Source: Chloroflexota bacterium
GTDB lineage: Bacteria; Chloroflexota; UBA11872; VXOZ01
DNA: 64,000 nucleotides
Assembly: GCA_028874195.1 (NCBI GenBank)
Contig: JAPPLM010000049.1
Span: 1-64,000, forward strand
Direction of reading: 5' to 3'
Position numbers and translations under genes: made by a program. Positions 1 to 9,599 of the stretch are shown one piece after another; within the stretch, counting starts at the first letter, position 1; each line of letters starts with the position of its first letter. The notes under the pieces were generated by a model. The model did not search any database. It saw nothing but the letters and a program-made list of their open reading frames with translations, and was not told the origin of the DNA.

Positions 1-612
1 GGGGGACAAGCCCCCGCGCTACACAGGATTGAGACATCCTAGTCTCCGTCACTCCTGACAACAGAATCCGTCACTCCCGCGAAAGCGGGAGTCCATCTTC
101 TCCGTGGAACACGTGTATCGTACGGCTGGAGGCAAGTTCTCGCGCTGCATCCTCCGACCTGAAGTCGGAGCGGGGGACAAGCCCCCGCGCTACACAGGAT
201 TGAGACATCCTAGTCTCCGTCACTCCTGACAACAGAATCCGTCACTCCCGCGAAAGCGGGAGTCCATCTTCTCCGTGGAACACGTGTATCGTACGGCTGG
301 AGGCAAGTTCTCGCGCTGCATCCTCCGACCTGAAGTCGGAGCGGGGGACAAGCCCCCGCGCTACACAGAATTGAGACATCCTAGTCTCCGTTACTTTCGA
401 CGACAGTCTCCGTCACTCCCGCGAAAGCGGGAGTCCATCTTCTCCGTGGAATGCGTGTATCGCACGGCTGGAGACAAGCTCTCGCGCTGCATCCTCCGAC
501 CTGAAGTCGGAGCGGGGGACAAGCCCCCGCGCTACACAGGATTGAGACATCCTAGTCTCCGTCACTCCCGCGAAAGCTCGCCCCCTGCGGGGCGCGGGAG
601 TCCATCTTCCCT
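1..612. repeat. Tandem array of a 171-bp unit, about 3.6 copies
   Basis: The same unit starts at 1, 172, 343 and 514, a period of exactly 171 bp; the last copy breaks off near 612. The window begins inside the array, so its full length is unknown. Each unit contains three hairpin modules: GCGGGGG-ACAAG-CCCCCGC, CCCGC-GAAA-GCGGG and CTCCGACCTGAAGTCGGAG. The same modules occur singly throughout the window. Copies 1 and 2 are nearly identical; copies 3 and 4 carry scattered substitutions. Because 171 is a multiple of three, one frame stays open across the array, but nothing suggests that it encodes a protein. Confidence 0.93.
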
Positions 613-796
613 CGCCCGCTAAGCACGATCAAGGAAGGCAAGACCTGCCCCGCCACTGTTCACTGCAAGCAAGAGTGTCGATTCAGTCGCCTGTAACCGT
701 GACAACGCAAGAGCCCTCCCCGCGCCACGAAAACGCAACACGAGGAGAGCTATCCTTCTTAGCCGATTAGCCGAGCGAATTACGGTGAAATGAATT

Positions 797-2158
797 CTAC
801 CCCAGTTCGCCGTCCACGATGGTATCCATGGCGGCCGTCGCTTCTTCCACGCTCATCTCGCCGGTCCAGATCTTGCCGAGATGCGTGCCGTATGCTGGGC
901 CGTAGATGGCAATCATGTTCGGGTTCTTCGGCAAGGCGCGCAGGTACGTGAGGAAGTTGAGCACGTTGTCGATGCCGTCGGGCTGCCCGTCGGCATTGCG
1001 GTACTCGTTCTGCGCGACCGGCGTGTAGACCGGCACGGAAAGCTACACGCTGAGCATGGCGAGGGCCCCCGGACGACCCGTGACGTGCTTGAGCAATCCC
1101 CAAGCAGCGTCCCTGGTGCTGCTTTCGCTATACATTGCTTGGGCATAGCTGCCCGCGAAGGTCGTCCTGCCGGTCGGCCCCGCCGGAATACCGATTACGT
1201 CCCACGCGAACGACACCCGGTCGCCGCGATAGCGGGACATGGCCGCGCCGGTGGTGACGATGAGAGGCGCCACCCCGCCGCTGAAGAGATCGCCCTCCAC
1301 CTCGCCGGGTTTCGGGGTTACTTGATGCTTGTGATAGAGGTCGGCGCGCCATTGCAGTCCTGCCCGCGACTCGATGGACGACATGGTTGACTTGGTTGGG
1401 TTTTCTTCGTCGTCGTAGGTGCTGCCGCCCGCCATCCAAATCCACGGCGTGTTGGGGTTGAAGCCCCGCGGAATATTGGCAACGCCGAACTGCTTCTGCG
1501 CGCCCGCGCCCGTCGTCAACTTGCGCGCGAGCGTGAGAAAGTCGTCCCACGTCCACGAATCCACCGGTAATTCCTCACCAAGCGTGTTCATCAAGTCTTT
1601 GTTGTAGACGACGATAAGACTATTGACGTAGTGGGGAATAGCGACGAGGTTGCCCTGCAAGCGGTGGGCATTGATGGCCAAATCGGCATATTCCGTCAAG
1701 TCCACCTGGTCGCGGGCGATGAGACTATCGAGTTCCGCCGCCAGTCCGGCCGTGCCGATGTTCGCCAGCCAGATGGGACTGCAGTTGAAGATGCCGATAT
1801 CGCGCTCACCAGCTGCCAAGCCGGTGCGCACCTTCTCGATGCAGGCCTGCTGGTTGCCGGGCACGATGACGTACTCGGCCTGGAGCGTAGGGTCCAACTC
1901 GTTAAAGCTGTCGACGAGTCCCTGCTGCACCGGGTCGAAGCTGCCGCCGCCGTAGGATGCCGTGAACCACTTGGCCACCTGGACTTCAGGCTCCTTGGGC
2001 TCTTCCTTGGCTGGCGCGGCCTTCTCTTCCATCTTGGCCTCGGTCTCAGCAGCGGGTGTAGCCACCGTGCCGCACGCGGCGAGCGGCAACAGGGCGGTGG
2101 CGCCGGCGAGACCCGCCAGAACGCGCCGGCGGCTGAGGGCGATTTCTCTTACTCTCAT
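797..2158 (-). pseudogene. ABC transporter extracellular sugar-binding lipoprotein, interrupted by an in-frame TAG
   Basis: This is a family 1 extracellular solute-binding protein, the substrate receptor of a sugar ABC importer. The N-terminus has a twin-arginine motif (SRRRVLAG) followed by the lipobox LAAC, so a Tat-exported, membrane-anchored lipoprotein is expected. A Glu/Lys/Pro-rich linker follows, then the binding fold. Translation from the ATG at 2158 (GGGAG upstream) stops at a TAG at 1043-1045 after 371 codons. The same frame continues without shift through LSVPVYTPVAQNEYRNADG to a TAG at 797, giving about 453 codons, close to the family's usual length. The remainder looks like a normal C-terminal lobe, so this is one gene with one nonsense codon. 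A base error or stop recoding cannot be excluded. No permease genes are adjacent. Confidence 0.85.
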
Positions 2159-3028
2159 CCGAAGACTCCCTTTCGTTGGTCATACAGAAACGCGATGTAT
2201 GTGCCAGGAGTACGCGGTTTGGCTGCGATTGCAAGAGGGCTTGCCTACGCGCGGCCTAAGCCGGGTTGGAGTGGAGCATTGTATGGGCGGGCTTGTGGTT
2301 GCAAGAGCGGGCCGAGCGCGCGCAGACCCCCGCACGCTGCACAAGCGCGGAGACGAAACTAGCTTTGTACGCCTCCTTTCTGCAAGTATGCGGTCCAGAA
2401 CCGGTGTACTCACTAACACAGAGAGGCAATACGATTGAATGCAGTCTAGCGCAGGTTTGCGTTGTTGTCTAGCCGTGTAGAGCCTGGGTAAGGCCCAGGT
2501 AGGTCAAGAAGCGTGCGGGTTCCAGATATGCGAGCGACGGTAGGGGCACGACATGTCGTGCCCCTGCGCCCCATGTATGCGCGTAGTGCTTTTATTGCAC
2601 CGGACACACCTGCATACCGTGACACAATTGGGGCTTGCGTAAACTTGAATGGCGAACCTTGCCGGGGCGGAGATTCGCCGTGATATTAATGAGTCAGAGG
2701 TGCGACACGGCCCGTCATCCCCGCGAGAGCTCACCCTGTTTCAAGAACGGGGCGAGCATCCACCTTCTCGGCTCCGCTAGTGTAGATGCCAACAAAAGCC
2801 ACCGCTGAGTTTCTTTCAACTAGAACTCATCTCATAGCTCTTTGCAGATTTACCCTTCGACCCTTCGACTAGCTCAGGACAGGCAGGCTCAGAGCCAGGC
2901 CCGTACGTGAAACAGGGGTGAACGGATGATTTTGCATAACAGCAGCTTCATAAGTACCCTCTATGAGTACTGTCTCCTGCCATGTGTAAATGCTTTGCAG
3001 CGAGAGGCGCGAAACTGTGGACGGTAGT
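2159..3028. other. Intergenic stretch with one palindrome copy and a second repeat fragment
   Basis: No convincing gene is seen. The stretch lies upstream of two divergent genes. It holds a variant copy of the GTAGGGGCACGA palindrome at 2540-2567 and, near 2853-2898, a TTCGAC/CTAGCTCAGGACAGG-type repeat fragment. The short open frames here have no ribosome-binding sites or recognisable protein families. Confidence 0.6.
2540..2567. repeat. Palindromic repeat, variant copy 1 of 6
   Basis: The arm GTAGGGGCACGACA is followed by its near-exact complement. The core is ACATGT instead of the ATATAT of the other five copies, and one arm position near the end is mismatched. Confidence 0.85.
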
Positions 3029-3514
3029 ATGCGGGACAATCTCCCACAAAGCGGGGCTGCGTTCTCCCCGTGCGGCCGTTACCGCTACAAGCTGTGGCGG
3101 ACGTGGGACGACGCCGAACCGCCGGTAATGTTCATCATGCTCAATCCAGCCACCGCTGACGCAACGCGGAATGACCCGACTATCCGGCGCTGCATCGGCT
3201 TTGCTCGTGCTTGGGGATACGGGGGTGTACGCGTGGGCAATCTGTTTGCCTGGCGCACGCCCTACCCTGAGGTGTTACGGTCTGTGGCCGACCCGATAGG
3301 GCAGGATAACGATGGCGCTCTGCATGAGCTCGCCGATGGGGCGGCACTCGTGGTCGCGGCGTGGGGTGTGCACGGCGCATGGGGGGAACGTGCGCAGGCA
3401 TTTCGCCAAGCGTTCTCCCACCCTCTGCACGCTCTTGGCATTACAAAAACAGGCGAACCGGCGCATCCGCTCCGGCTGCGGCGCACGTGCAGGCCATTTC
3501 CGCTGGATCATTAG
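3029..3514 (+). CDS. DUF1643 domain-containing protein
   Basis: The 161-residue product matches the DUF1643 family, whose biochemical role is unknown to me. Recognisable family features are FSPCGRYRYKLWRTW near the start, the central FIMLNPATAD and GYGGVRVGNLFAWRTP, and a C-terminal LHALGITKTGEPAHPL. An ATG at 2990 in the same frame would add 13 residues before the conserved region, but neither start has a strong ribosome-binding site; 3029 fits the usual family N-terminus better. The gene stands alone, flanked on both sides by repeat-bearing spacers. No catalytic role can be stated. Confidence 0.8.
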   Translation: MRDNLPQSGAAFSPCGRYRYKLWRTWDDAEPPVMFIMLNPATADATRNDPTIRRCIGFARAWGYGGVRVGNLFAWRTPYPEVLRSVADPIGQDNDGALHELADGAALVVAAWGVHGAWGERAQAFRQAFSHPLHALGITKTGEPAHPLRLRRTCRPFPLDH

Positions 3515-3906
3515 CAAGATTCGCGCAGAAGAGATAGATGGCTCTGCGACGACTACATTTGAAAGGTGAGTTGATTAGTGTGCAACGGACGTTCAGTGTG
3601 CGTTCGTTCACGCTTCGACAGGGGCTTCGCGCAGCCGGCTTCGCGCAGCCCTCAGCGCGAACGGGAGCTCTTTTGGATCGGAAGAACAGAGTGCAACGCT
3701 CTGAACTCCTGATTGCCGCGGTGATGCGGTAGCAAATCGGCTCAATCGTCTTGAGCGGCGCAGTATGGGGATGACAGGAGTTATCTCAATCCAATTGGAC
3801 TACAATATTGTGAAAGCAAGCGTTGTCAGGGGAGCGGGCAACTGAAGTCCGTTCGCACTGAGCTTGTCGAAGTGTGGACGGACTCTCTACGGGAACAGAT
3901 GGATTA
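3515..3906. other. Intergenic stretch with repeat fragments upstream of murE
   Basis: No gene is seen. Near 3612-3660 the motif CTTCGCGCAGCC occurs twice beside CTTCGACAGG. At 3849-3884 a GTTCGCACTGAGCTTGTCGA repeat fragment runs into the longest possible murE reading frame. Confidence 0.55.
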
Positions 3907-5406
3907 GTGCAACTCTCAAGTCTCCTCGCGGATGTGCCGGCAGCGCAGGTGCTCACCGGCACGCCGGATGTCCCCATTACCCAGCTTTGCCACGATTCCC
4001 GTGAGGCGCAGGCCGGTGCCCTCTTCATAGCCTTGCAAGGGTTGCACCGTGACGGACATGACTACGCGGCGGCTGCCGTGGAAAACGGCGCAACCGCCGT
4101 GCTTGTCACGCGGCGCTTGTCGCTGCCGGAGCATGTAACCCAGGTGCTCGTGCCGGATACGTGGCAGGCGCTGGGACAGGTGGCGGCGGCGTTCTATAGC
4201 AATCCCTCTCAAGAACTCTGCGTCATTGGCGTCACCGGCACCGACGGCAAAAGCACCACCACAACCCTCATCGGCCATATTCTGCGTGCCTGCGGCCATC
4301 CCACCGGGGTCATCACCACGGTTGCCTTTCACGACAGCCGACAGGAATTCGCCAACGAGACCCGTCTTACCACGCAGCACGCATCGGATCTGCAACAAAT
4401 GTTGCGCACTATTCGCAACCAAGGTGGGACCCATGCCGTTATTGAAGCCAGCTCCCACGGGCTGGCGCTGCACAAGCTGGACGCAATCGAGATCGACGCC
4501 GCCGTGCTGACGAACCTCACCCACGAGCACCTGGACTTTCATAAGACGCTGGAAGCGTATCGTGAAGCAAAGGGTCTGCTCTTCCAGCGGGTAAATGCGC
4601 GCGCGCCGAAGCCGTTTCCCCAAGTCAGCGTCCTCAACGCCGATGACGCGCACTATCCGTACTTTGCCTCACTCAAGCCCCCCGGCCTGCGCGCGTTCGG
4701 CATTGGGGAACAGGCTGACGTACGCGCGGTGGACGTTGAACTCGGCGCTGACCGCACCGCGTTCACGGTGGTCACACCGGAGGGTCAAGCGCAGGTGCGG
4801 TCGCCGCTGGTCTGCCGGTTCAACGTGGCGAACACGCTGGCGGCGCTGGCCGTTGTCACGGGACTCGGCGTGCCGCTCGACGCGGCTGTGACGGCAGTAA
4901 GCTCGTTTCCCGGCGTACCTGGCCGCATGCAGGTGATCGCTGCCGGCCAGCCGTTCGCGGTGATCGTGGATTACGCCCACACGCCTAATAGCCTGCGGCT
5001 CGTGCTCAATGCCCTGCGCGGCGTCACGCCGGGGCGGCTAGTGGCCGTGTTTGGCAGTGCGGGCGAGCGCGACGTAGAGAAGCGGGCGCTCATGGGCAGG
5101 GTGGCGGCAGAGCACGCAGACTTTTTTGTCATAACCAGCGAGGACCCCCGCAGCGAGGACCCGGACGCAATCTGCCGCCAGATCGAGGAAGGGGCGCTGG
5201 AGGCCGGCTGCGTCTACGGCCGCGACTACAGCATAAGCGTCGACCGCACTCAGGCCTTCCGTATCGCGTTCAAGCAGGCCCGTCCCGGCGACACCGTGCT
5301 CCTGGCAGGCAAGGGCCACGAGCACTCGATGATCTGGGGCGATGAATCCCTACCCTGGGACGAGGCGCGCATCGCCGCGGAGACGCTGGTGGAGATGTTC
5401 GCTTAG
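3907..5406 (+). CDS. murE: UDP-N-acetylmuramoyl-tripeptide synthetase (Mur ligase, MurE)
   Basis: MurE is the cytoplasmic ATP-dependent ligase that adds the third amino acid, usually meso-diaminopimelate or L-lysine, to UDP-MurNAc-L-Ala-D-Glu in peptidoglycan precursor synthesis. The protein has about 499 residues. It shows the N-terminal uridine-binding motif with CHDSREAQAGALFIAL, the nucleotide loop GVTGTDGKSTTTTLIG (Asp and Ser replace the commoner Asn and Thr), ASSHGLALHKLD, the MurE signature DYAHTPNSL and the C-terminal SEDPRSEDPDAI. The last corresponds to the substrate-selecting DNPR loop; it keeps the Arg expected of DAP-type enzymes but has Glu-Asp for Asp-Asn. I chose GTG 3907 because the longer frame from GTG 3874 begins inside a dispersed repeat and 3907 gives the normal family N-terminus. 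It lies outside any dcw cluster. Confidence 0.93.
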   Translation: MQLSSLLADVPAAQVLTGTPDVPITQLCHDSREAQAGALFIALQGLHRDGHDYAAAAVENGATAVLVTRRLSLPEHVTQVLVPDTWQALGQVAAAFYSNPSQELCVIGVTGTDGKSTTTTLIGHILRACGHPTGVITTVAFHDSRQEFANETRLTTQHASDLQQMLRTIRNQGGTHAVIEASSHGLALHKLDAIEIDAAVLTNLTHEHLDFHKTLEAYREAKGLLFQRVNARAPKPFPQVSVLNADDAHYPYFASLKPPGLRAFGIGEQADVRAVDVELGADRTAFTVVTPEGQAQVRSPLVCRFNVANTLAALAVVTGLGVPLDAAVTAVSSFPGVPGRMQVIAAGQPFAVIVDYAHTPNSLRLVLNALRGVTPGRLVAVFGSAGERDVEKRALMGRVAAEHADFFVITSEDPRSEDPDAICRQIEEGALEAGCVYGRDYSISVDRTQAFRIAFKQARPGDTVLLAGKGHEHSMIWGDESLPWDEARIAAETLVEMFA

Positions 5407-5712
5407 GGTCAATTTCGCATTCCCTCATAGTGGGCACGCGCGGAGCGGGCTTTCCGGTGATAGCGGCCAAGACATAGGACTTGTCTGGCTTCACCCCTTC
5501 TGTTTCAATGCGGCGGCATACTCCCTGAGAATGCTATTGCCAAGATTCTATAGTTGAAGTAATATAGGCGGCAAGTTGGTGCTTCAGATAGGAAAGGGGG
5601 AGTGTATCCGTGTAGGTGGCCTCCCCAGGTCATTTCTACCGAGCTTGATCGACGTAGAGGCTTTTCAATTAGCTGGCGCAGCGTAGCGCTGCATCGCGAA
5701 GGAGAAGGGATC
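5407..5712. other. Spacer between murE and a sugar-binding protein gene
   Basis: About 300 bases with no gene that I can support. It presumably carries the promoter of the downstream lipoprotein gene; I see no clear hairpin terminator after murE. The frame of the downstream gene is open back to 5602, but that extension lacks signal-peptide features. Confidence 0.5.
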
Positions 5713-7086
5713 ATGCGTTCTGAGATCAGCAGACGGACATTTCTGGCGGGTTCGGCAACCGCGTTCGGCGCTGTTGCCCTGGCCGCGTGCGGCCAGGTAG
5801 CGACGACGGGCGAGATGATGGAAGAAAAGGCAGCGGAGCCGGCAGAAGAGAAGAAGGCCGAAGAGGCGCCTGTGGCCGAGCAGGTCACGATTCAGTTCAT
5901 GTGGCCGCCCTATTCACCGGCCAAGGAGCGCTGGTACGAGCGCTTGGTGACCGCCTACGAAGAGAAGAACCCCAATGTAACTATCTCCACGATTCTCGAT
6001 ACGGCGCTCAACGACCGCATTGGCACGAACGCCGCGGCCGGCGGCGGCTTGCTTGACGTGACCTGGCACGGCTGGGGCTGGGCGCGTTGGGGCGAAGAAG
6101 GAGTCTTCCTGCCGCTGGAGCCGTACGTCAAGGCGTCGGGACTCAACCTTGATGACTACTATAAGGCCGCCATCGACGGTGTCACCTGGAATGGCACGCT
6201 GCATGCGCTGCCGCTGGGCATTCTGACGCCGGTGATGGCGCTCAATCTCGATTCGCTCGCGGCGGCGGGCATAGAGGTGCCGTCCGATGACTGGACTTTC
6301 GGGGATATGATTGATATCGGCGGCAAGCTCACCGATGCCGCCAACGGCAAGTGGGGCGTGTCGACGCGGTTCTGGTATTGGTCAACCTGGTACGTCTCCT
6401 ATGGTCGCGATCAGGGTTCCGTGAACAATGAGTGGCAGACCATGAGTTGGGACGCGCCGGTGCGCACCGAGTTGATCAGGACGCAGGCAGACCTGTACCA
6501 CAAGCACCAAATCGAAGCCTATGGCGACGATGCCAAAGAAGAGACGATCTTCGATCACTTCAAGAACCAGAAGGTCACCATCTACTCGGGCTACAACTGG
6601 CTGGTGCCCAGCTTCCGGACAGACGCGCAGTTCAATTGGACGTTGCATCCTATCCCGTTCATCGACTTCGAGGGCGAGCCGACGCGCAACGGCGCGCTCT
6701 ACACCGAGGAGATCGCCTTGGTTGAAGGTAGCAAAGTGCTCGATCACGGGTGGGAGTTCGCCTCGTGGATCTGCGGGCCGGAGCAACTGGATACGGCCGC
6801 CCGTAACGGCGATACGACGCCGACGATCAAGGCCATTGCCGAGAGTGACGCTTTCATCAATCTGGACTTGCCGCCCGGAGAGAGAATCGTCGAGTATCTG
6901 CGGGCCATGGAGACCGCCATCCCGTTCTTGCTCCATCCTATTGGCGGCGATCTCGCCGGACCCTTGTGGAAGAACGCCAGGGAGGCGACGAATGCCAATC
7001 CGACATTGACGCCGGAGGAGGCTACCCGCACGGCCCAAGGCGAGGCCCAAGCCATCTTGGACGAGTACAACGCAAGTAGGCAATAG
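5713..7086 (+). CDS. ABC transporter extracellular sugar-binding lipoprotein
   Basis: This is a 457-residue family 1 solute-binding protein, a receptor for a carbohydrate ABC importer. The start ATG 5713 follows a strong GGAGAAGGG. The N-terminus has a twin-arginine signal (SRRTFLAGS) and a lipobox (LAAC, Cys near residue 28), then an acidic Glu/Ala/Lys linker, so Tat export and lipid anchoring outside the cytoplasmic membrane are expected. The mature part begins VTIQFMWPPYSPAKERWYE and contains typical family phrases such as TWHGWGWARWGEEGVFLPLEP. It resembles the broken gene at 797-2158 in architecture. No permease or ATPase genes are nearby, so its transporter partners must lie elsewhere. 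Confidence 0.9.
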   Translation: MRSEISRRTFLAGSATAFGAVALAACGQVATTGEMMEEKAAEPAEEKKAEEAPVAEQVTIQFMWPPYSPAKERWYERLVTAYEEKNPNVTISTILDTALNDRIGTNAAAGGGLLDVTWHGWGWARWGEEGVFLPLEPYVKASGLNLDDYYKAAIDGVTWNGTLHALPLGILTPVMALNLDSLAAAGIEVPSDDWTFGDMIDIGGKLTDAANGKWGVSTRFWYWSTWYVSYGRDQGSVNNEWQTMSWDAPVRTELIRTQADLYHKHQIEAYGDDAKEETIFDHFKNQKVTIYSGYNWLVPSFRTDAQFNWTLHPIPFIDFEGEPTRNGALYTEEIALVEGSKVLDHGWEFASWICGPEQLDTAARNGDTTPTIKAIAESDAFINLDLPPGERIVEYLRAMETAIPFLLHPIGGDLAGPLWKNAREATNANPTLTPEEATRTAQGEAQAILDEYNASRQ

Positions 7087-7099
7087 GTAAGCCTTTGCG

Positions 7100-7131
7100 A
7101 CGTAGGGGCACGATATATCGTGCCCCTACGT
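7100..7131. repeat. Palindromic repeat, copy 2 of 6 (32 bp, perfect)
   Basis: The arm ACGTAGGGGCACGATA is followed directly by its exact complement with no loop. It sits between a stop codon and the next gene, where the transcript could fold into a 16-bp hairpin. Confidence 0.92.
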
Positions 7132-7159
7132 GCGTTTAGCGAGGAATTGGGGGCGAAGT

Positions 7160-8221
7160 ATGGGAACGCTTGGTGTATCCCCTGACGATGCGGAAGCCAT
7201 CCGCCAGGAGCAGGTAGCGGAGATCGACGACTACTATTCCGCGCTGGTTTATGCGGCTGCGGAGACGCGTGAGCGCGCGTGGCAGCAGGACTTCAGTTCG
7301 CTTGACGCGTACCGCCGTTCAGTGGCGCCGAACCGCGCGCGGTTTCTCCAACTCATGGGCGGCGTGCCGCGCAATGCCGTGCCGCTGGAGCCACGACACC
7401 AGGAACTGCCTGAGCATCCCGGCATAGCGGCGCGGCGCGTCTGGATTCCGGTGGATGAAGGCGTCCACGTATACGGCGTGCTGCTTGTGCCCGCTGCCCC
7501 CGCAGGCCCGAAACCGGCCGTGATCGCCCAGCACGGCTTCTCCGGTTCGCCCGAAGCCACCTGCGGCTACTACGAGTTGGAAGAGACGGCCTACCTGCGC
7601 TCGTTTGGCTTGCGTTTGGCCGAAAAAGGCTACGTGGTCTTTGCCCCGCTGGTGATGAACAACACGCCTGACCGCTCGCGCCCCAACCGTAAGGCTACGC
7701 TCATCGCGCGGCAACTCATGGGCCTGGAAGTGGGCAAGCAGATGCGCGTGGTGGACTACCTGCAGTCGCTGCCAGAAGTGGACAACAACCGCATCGGCTT
7801 CATGGGCATTTCCCAGGGCGGCATGATGGCGCTGTGGGCGGCGGCCGCCGACGAACGCATCGCCGCCTGTGTCTGCTCGGGCTACTTTACCAACCGCACA
7901 CCCAAGATGATCGACCTCTCGCCTCATTACACCTCCTTCATCCAAACCGGCGATGACGACAAGTTCTTCTGGGGCCAGTTGAACGAGTTTTCCGACTGCG
8001 ACATCGCCGCGCTCATCTGTCCGCGCCCCTTCTTCGTGGAAGCGGGCACGGAAGACCGTGTCTTCTGGCTGGAGCACGTGAAGGAAGAATTCGCGCAACT
8101 TCAGGCAATTTATGAGCAGCTTGGCATATCGGAGCGCGTAGAGCTCGGCATTTTCGAAGGACCGCACGTGATTCATGGCGTTGAGTCGTTTGCTTTCTTA
8201 GATCGCTGGCTGCAGGGGTGA
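7160..8221 (+). CDS. Alpha/beta hydrolase (acetyl-xylan-esterase/dienelactone-hydrolase-like)
   Basis: The 353-residue protein has an alpha/beta hydrolase fold. The strand and oxyanion region AVIAQHGFSGSPE is followed by the nucleophile elbow GFMGISQGGMMALW (G-x-S-x-G, Ser as nucleophile), an acidic residue in FFVEAGTEDRVFW and a catalytic His in GPHVIHGVES. An ester or related bond is the likely target; the substrate is unknown. The start ATG 7160 follows GAGGAATTGGGGG. A longer frame from 7130 would begin inside the palindrome and is rejected. There is no signal peptide, so it is probably cytoplasmic. The next gene begins 28 bases downstream on the same strand. Confidence 0.87.
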   Translation: MGTLGVSPDDAEAIRQEQVAEIDDYYSALVYAAAETRERAWQQDFSSLDAYRRSVAPNRARFLQLMGGVPRNAVPLEPRHQELPEHPGIAARRVWIPVDEGVHVYGVLLVPAAPAGPKPAVIAQHGFSGSPEATCGYYELEETAYLRSFGLRLAEKGYVVFAPLVMNNTPDRSRPNRKATLIARQLMGLEVGKQMRVVDYLQSLPEVDNNRIGFMGISQGGMMALWAAAADERIAACVCSGYFTNRTPKMIDLSPHYTSFIQTGDDDKFFWGQLNEFSDCDIAALICPRPFFVEAGTEDRVFWLEHVKEEFAQLQAIYEQLGISERVELGIFEGPHVIHGVESFAFLDRWLQG

Positions 8222-8249
8222 CGTGCCCCGCAATTCAATGGTATGACCA

Positions 8250-9080
8250 ATGGCGACCCCTGCTCCAACACAGAGAAATGTCCTTAGCGAAGACCAAGTC
8301 GCCTTCTATCACCGGCACGGCTATCTGATTCTGGAAAACGTGCTCTCGGCGACTGAGCTCGAGGAATTGCGAGCAGCCACGGAAGGCTTGCGCGAGGTGC
8401 GCGCCCGCATCGCGGGTGACGACAAGATCGCCGCCATCATGGACTTTGCGTTGCTCGACGACGCCTTCATGCGCGCCGCGCACCATCCGGTAATGCTGGC
8501 CGCCGTCACGCAACTCATCGGCGAGAACCTGCGTCTGCAGCACTGCAAGCTCAATTGGAAGCCGCCCACCAAGGGCACCGGCGAAGTGGACTGGCACCAG
8601 GATTTTCCCTTCCTGCCTCACACCAACTACGATCTGCTGGCGTGCATGATCCTGATGGATGATTCCTCTTCGGAAAACGGCTGCATGCGGGTGATCCCCG
8701 GCAGCCACCTGCGCGGGCCGGTAGACCACTTCGCTGCGGACGGAACGTTCGCGAGGCATTGCACCGATCCTGCGGACTACCAGGACGATCTGGCGCGCGG
8801 CAATGTGGTCGATTTGGTCGCCCCGGCAGGCTCAATCACCATCCACCACTGCAACATTATCCACGCTTCTTACCCGAACTACAGCGATACACCCCGGCGG
8901 GGTCTGATTTATCAGATCGCCGCCGGCGACAGCGTTCAGCTCGGCGGCCAACTGTACAAGGTTTGGCCGATCTGGCTGCAGGGCGGGGACCCGCTGCGCG
9001 CCCGCATGAACGACGGCACGGTCTTCCGCCTCAACCAACCGCTCACCAACGTCGGCGGCCTGGAGCCGAGCGAGCGGTAG
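8250..9080 (+). CDS. Phytanoyl-CoA dioxygenase (PhyH) family protein
   Basis: This 276-residue protein belongs to the Fe(II)/2-oxoglutarate-dependent PhyH superfamily, which hydroxylates varied small molecules. The iron ligands are visible: H116-Q-D118 in DWHQDFPF, and a distal His in ITIHHCNIIHASYPN, followed by the 2-oxoglutarate-binding Arg in SDTPRRGLIYQ. The N-terminal SEDQVAFYHRHGYLILENVL is typical. The real substrate is unlikely to be phytanoyl-CoA, because the family is broad. A closely related paralogue lies at 9600-10454, separated by a repeat cluster, which suggests local duplication. Confidence 0.9.
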   Translation: MATPAPTQRNVLSEDQVAFYHRHGYLILENVLSATELEELRAATEGLREVRARIAGDDKIAAIMDFALLDDAFMRAAHHPVMLAAVTQLIGENLRLQHCKLNWKPPTKGTGEVDWHQDFPFLPHTNYDLLACMILMDDSSSENGCMRVIPGSHLRGPVDHFAADGTFARHCTDPADYQDDLARGNVVDLVAPAGSITIHHCNIIHASYPNYSDTPRRGLIYQIAAGDSVQLGGQLYKVWPIWLQGGDPLRARMNDGTVFRLNQPLTNVGGLEPSER

Positions 9081-9084
9081 GAGA

Positions 9085-9465
9085 GTTACCGTCACTCCGG
9101 CGGAGGCCGGAGTCCAGGTTACACGGAGAGGATGGATTCCCGTTTTCACGGGAATGACGGACTGAGCAAGGCTCTCCGTGTAGCAATGACGGATTGAGTA
9201 GGGTATTTCGTGTAGGGCGGGGACATGTCCGTCACTCCGGCGAAAGCCGGAGTCCAGGTTGGCTTCACGCCTCTCCGGAATCGGTCGCTCCGCTAGGAAC
9301 AAAGATGAAGATGGATTCTGCGCCCCCGTGCGGGGGCGAGTTTTCGCGGGAATGACGGACTGAGAGAGGCTTTGCGTGTAGCGCGGGGGCTTGTCCCCCG
9401 CTCTTGTGCGGTGTGCAGCAGGTTAGGATACGGATGGACTCCCGCGCAAGCGGGAGTGACACGCC
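9085..9465. repeat. Cluster of dispersed hairpin repeats between paralogous dioxygenase genes
   Basis: At least six short inverted-repeat modules follow one another. They are CTCCGGCGGAGGCCGGAG at 9091-9118, TTCCCGTTTTCACGGGAA at 9130-9163, CTCCGGCGAAAGCCGGAG at 9231-9258, a CCCCCGTGCGGGGG variant at 9307-9358, GCGGGGGCTTGTCCCCCGC at 9375-9403 and CTCCCGCGCAAGCGGGAG at 9431-9460. They share GTCACTC…AGTCCA or TGGATTC…AATGACGG borders and appear in both orientations. No gene is present. Confidence 0.88.
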
Positions 9466-9599
9466 GCCCAAATTCCCATTACCCGTGCATGACGTGAATG
9501 AGCGACCATTGAACGTGATACAGTACCTAGACAAGCCACTCATGTGCGTGTAAGCAAGTCGCGTGAAATTGCCACATGAAGTCAAGGAGCAGATACCCC

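Noticed and set aside
1-612. Possible CRISPR array
   Set aside because: The repeated unit is contiguous with no unique spacers, the period is 171 bp, and no cas genes are present.
275-622. 115-codon open frame across the tandem array
   Set aside because: It is open because the repeat length (171) is divisible by three; there is no ribosome-binding site and no protein-like composition.
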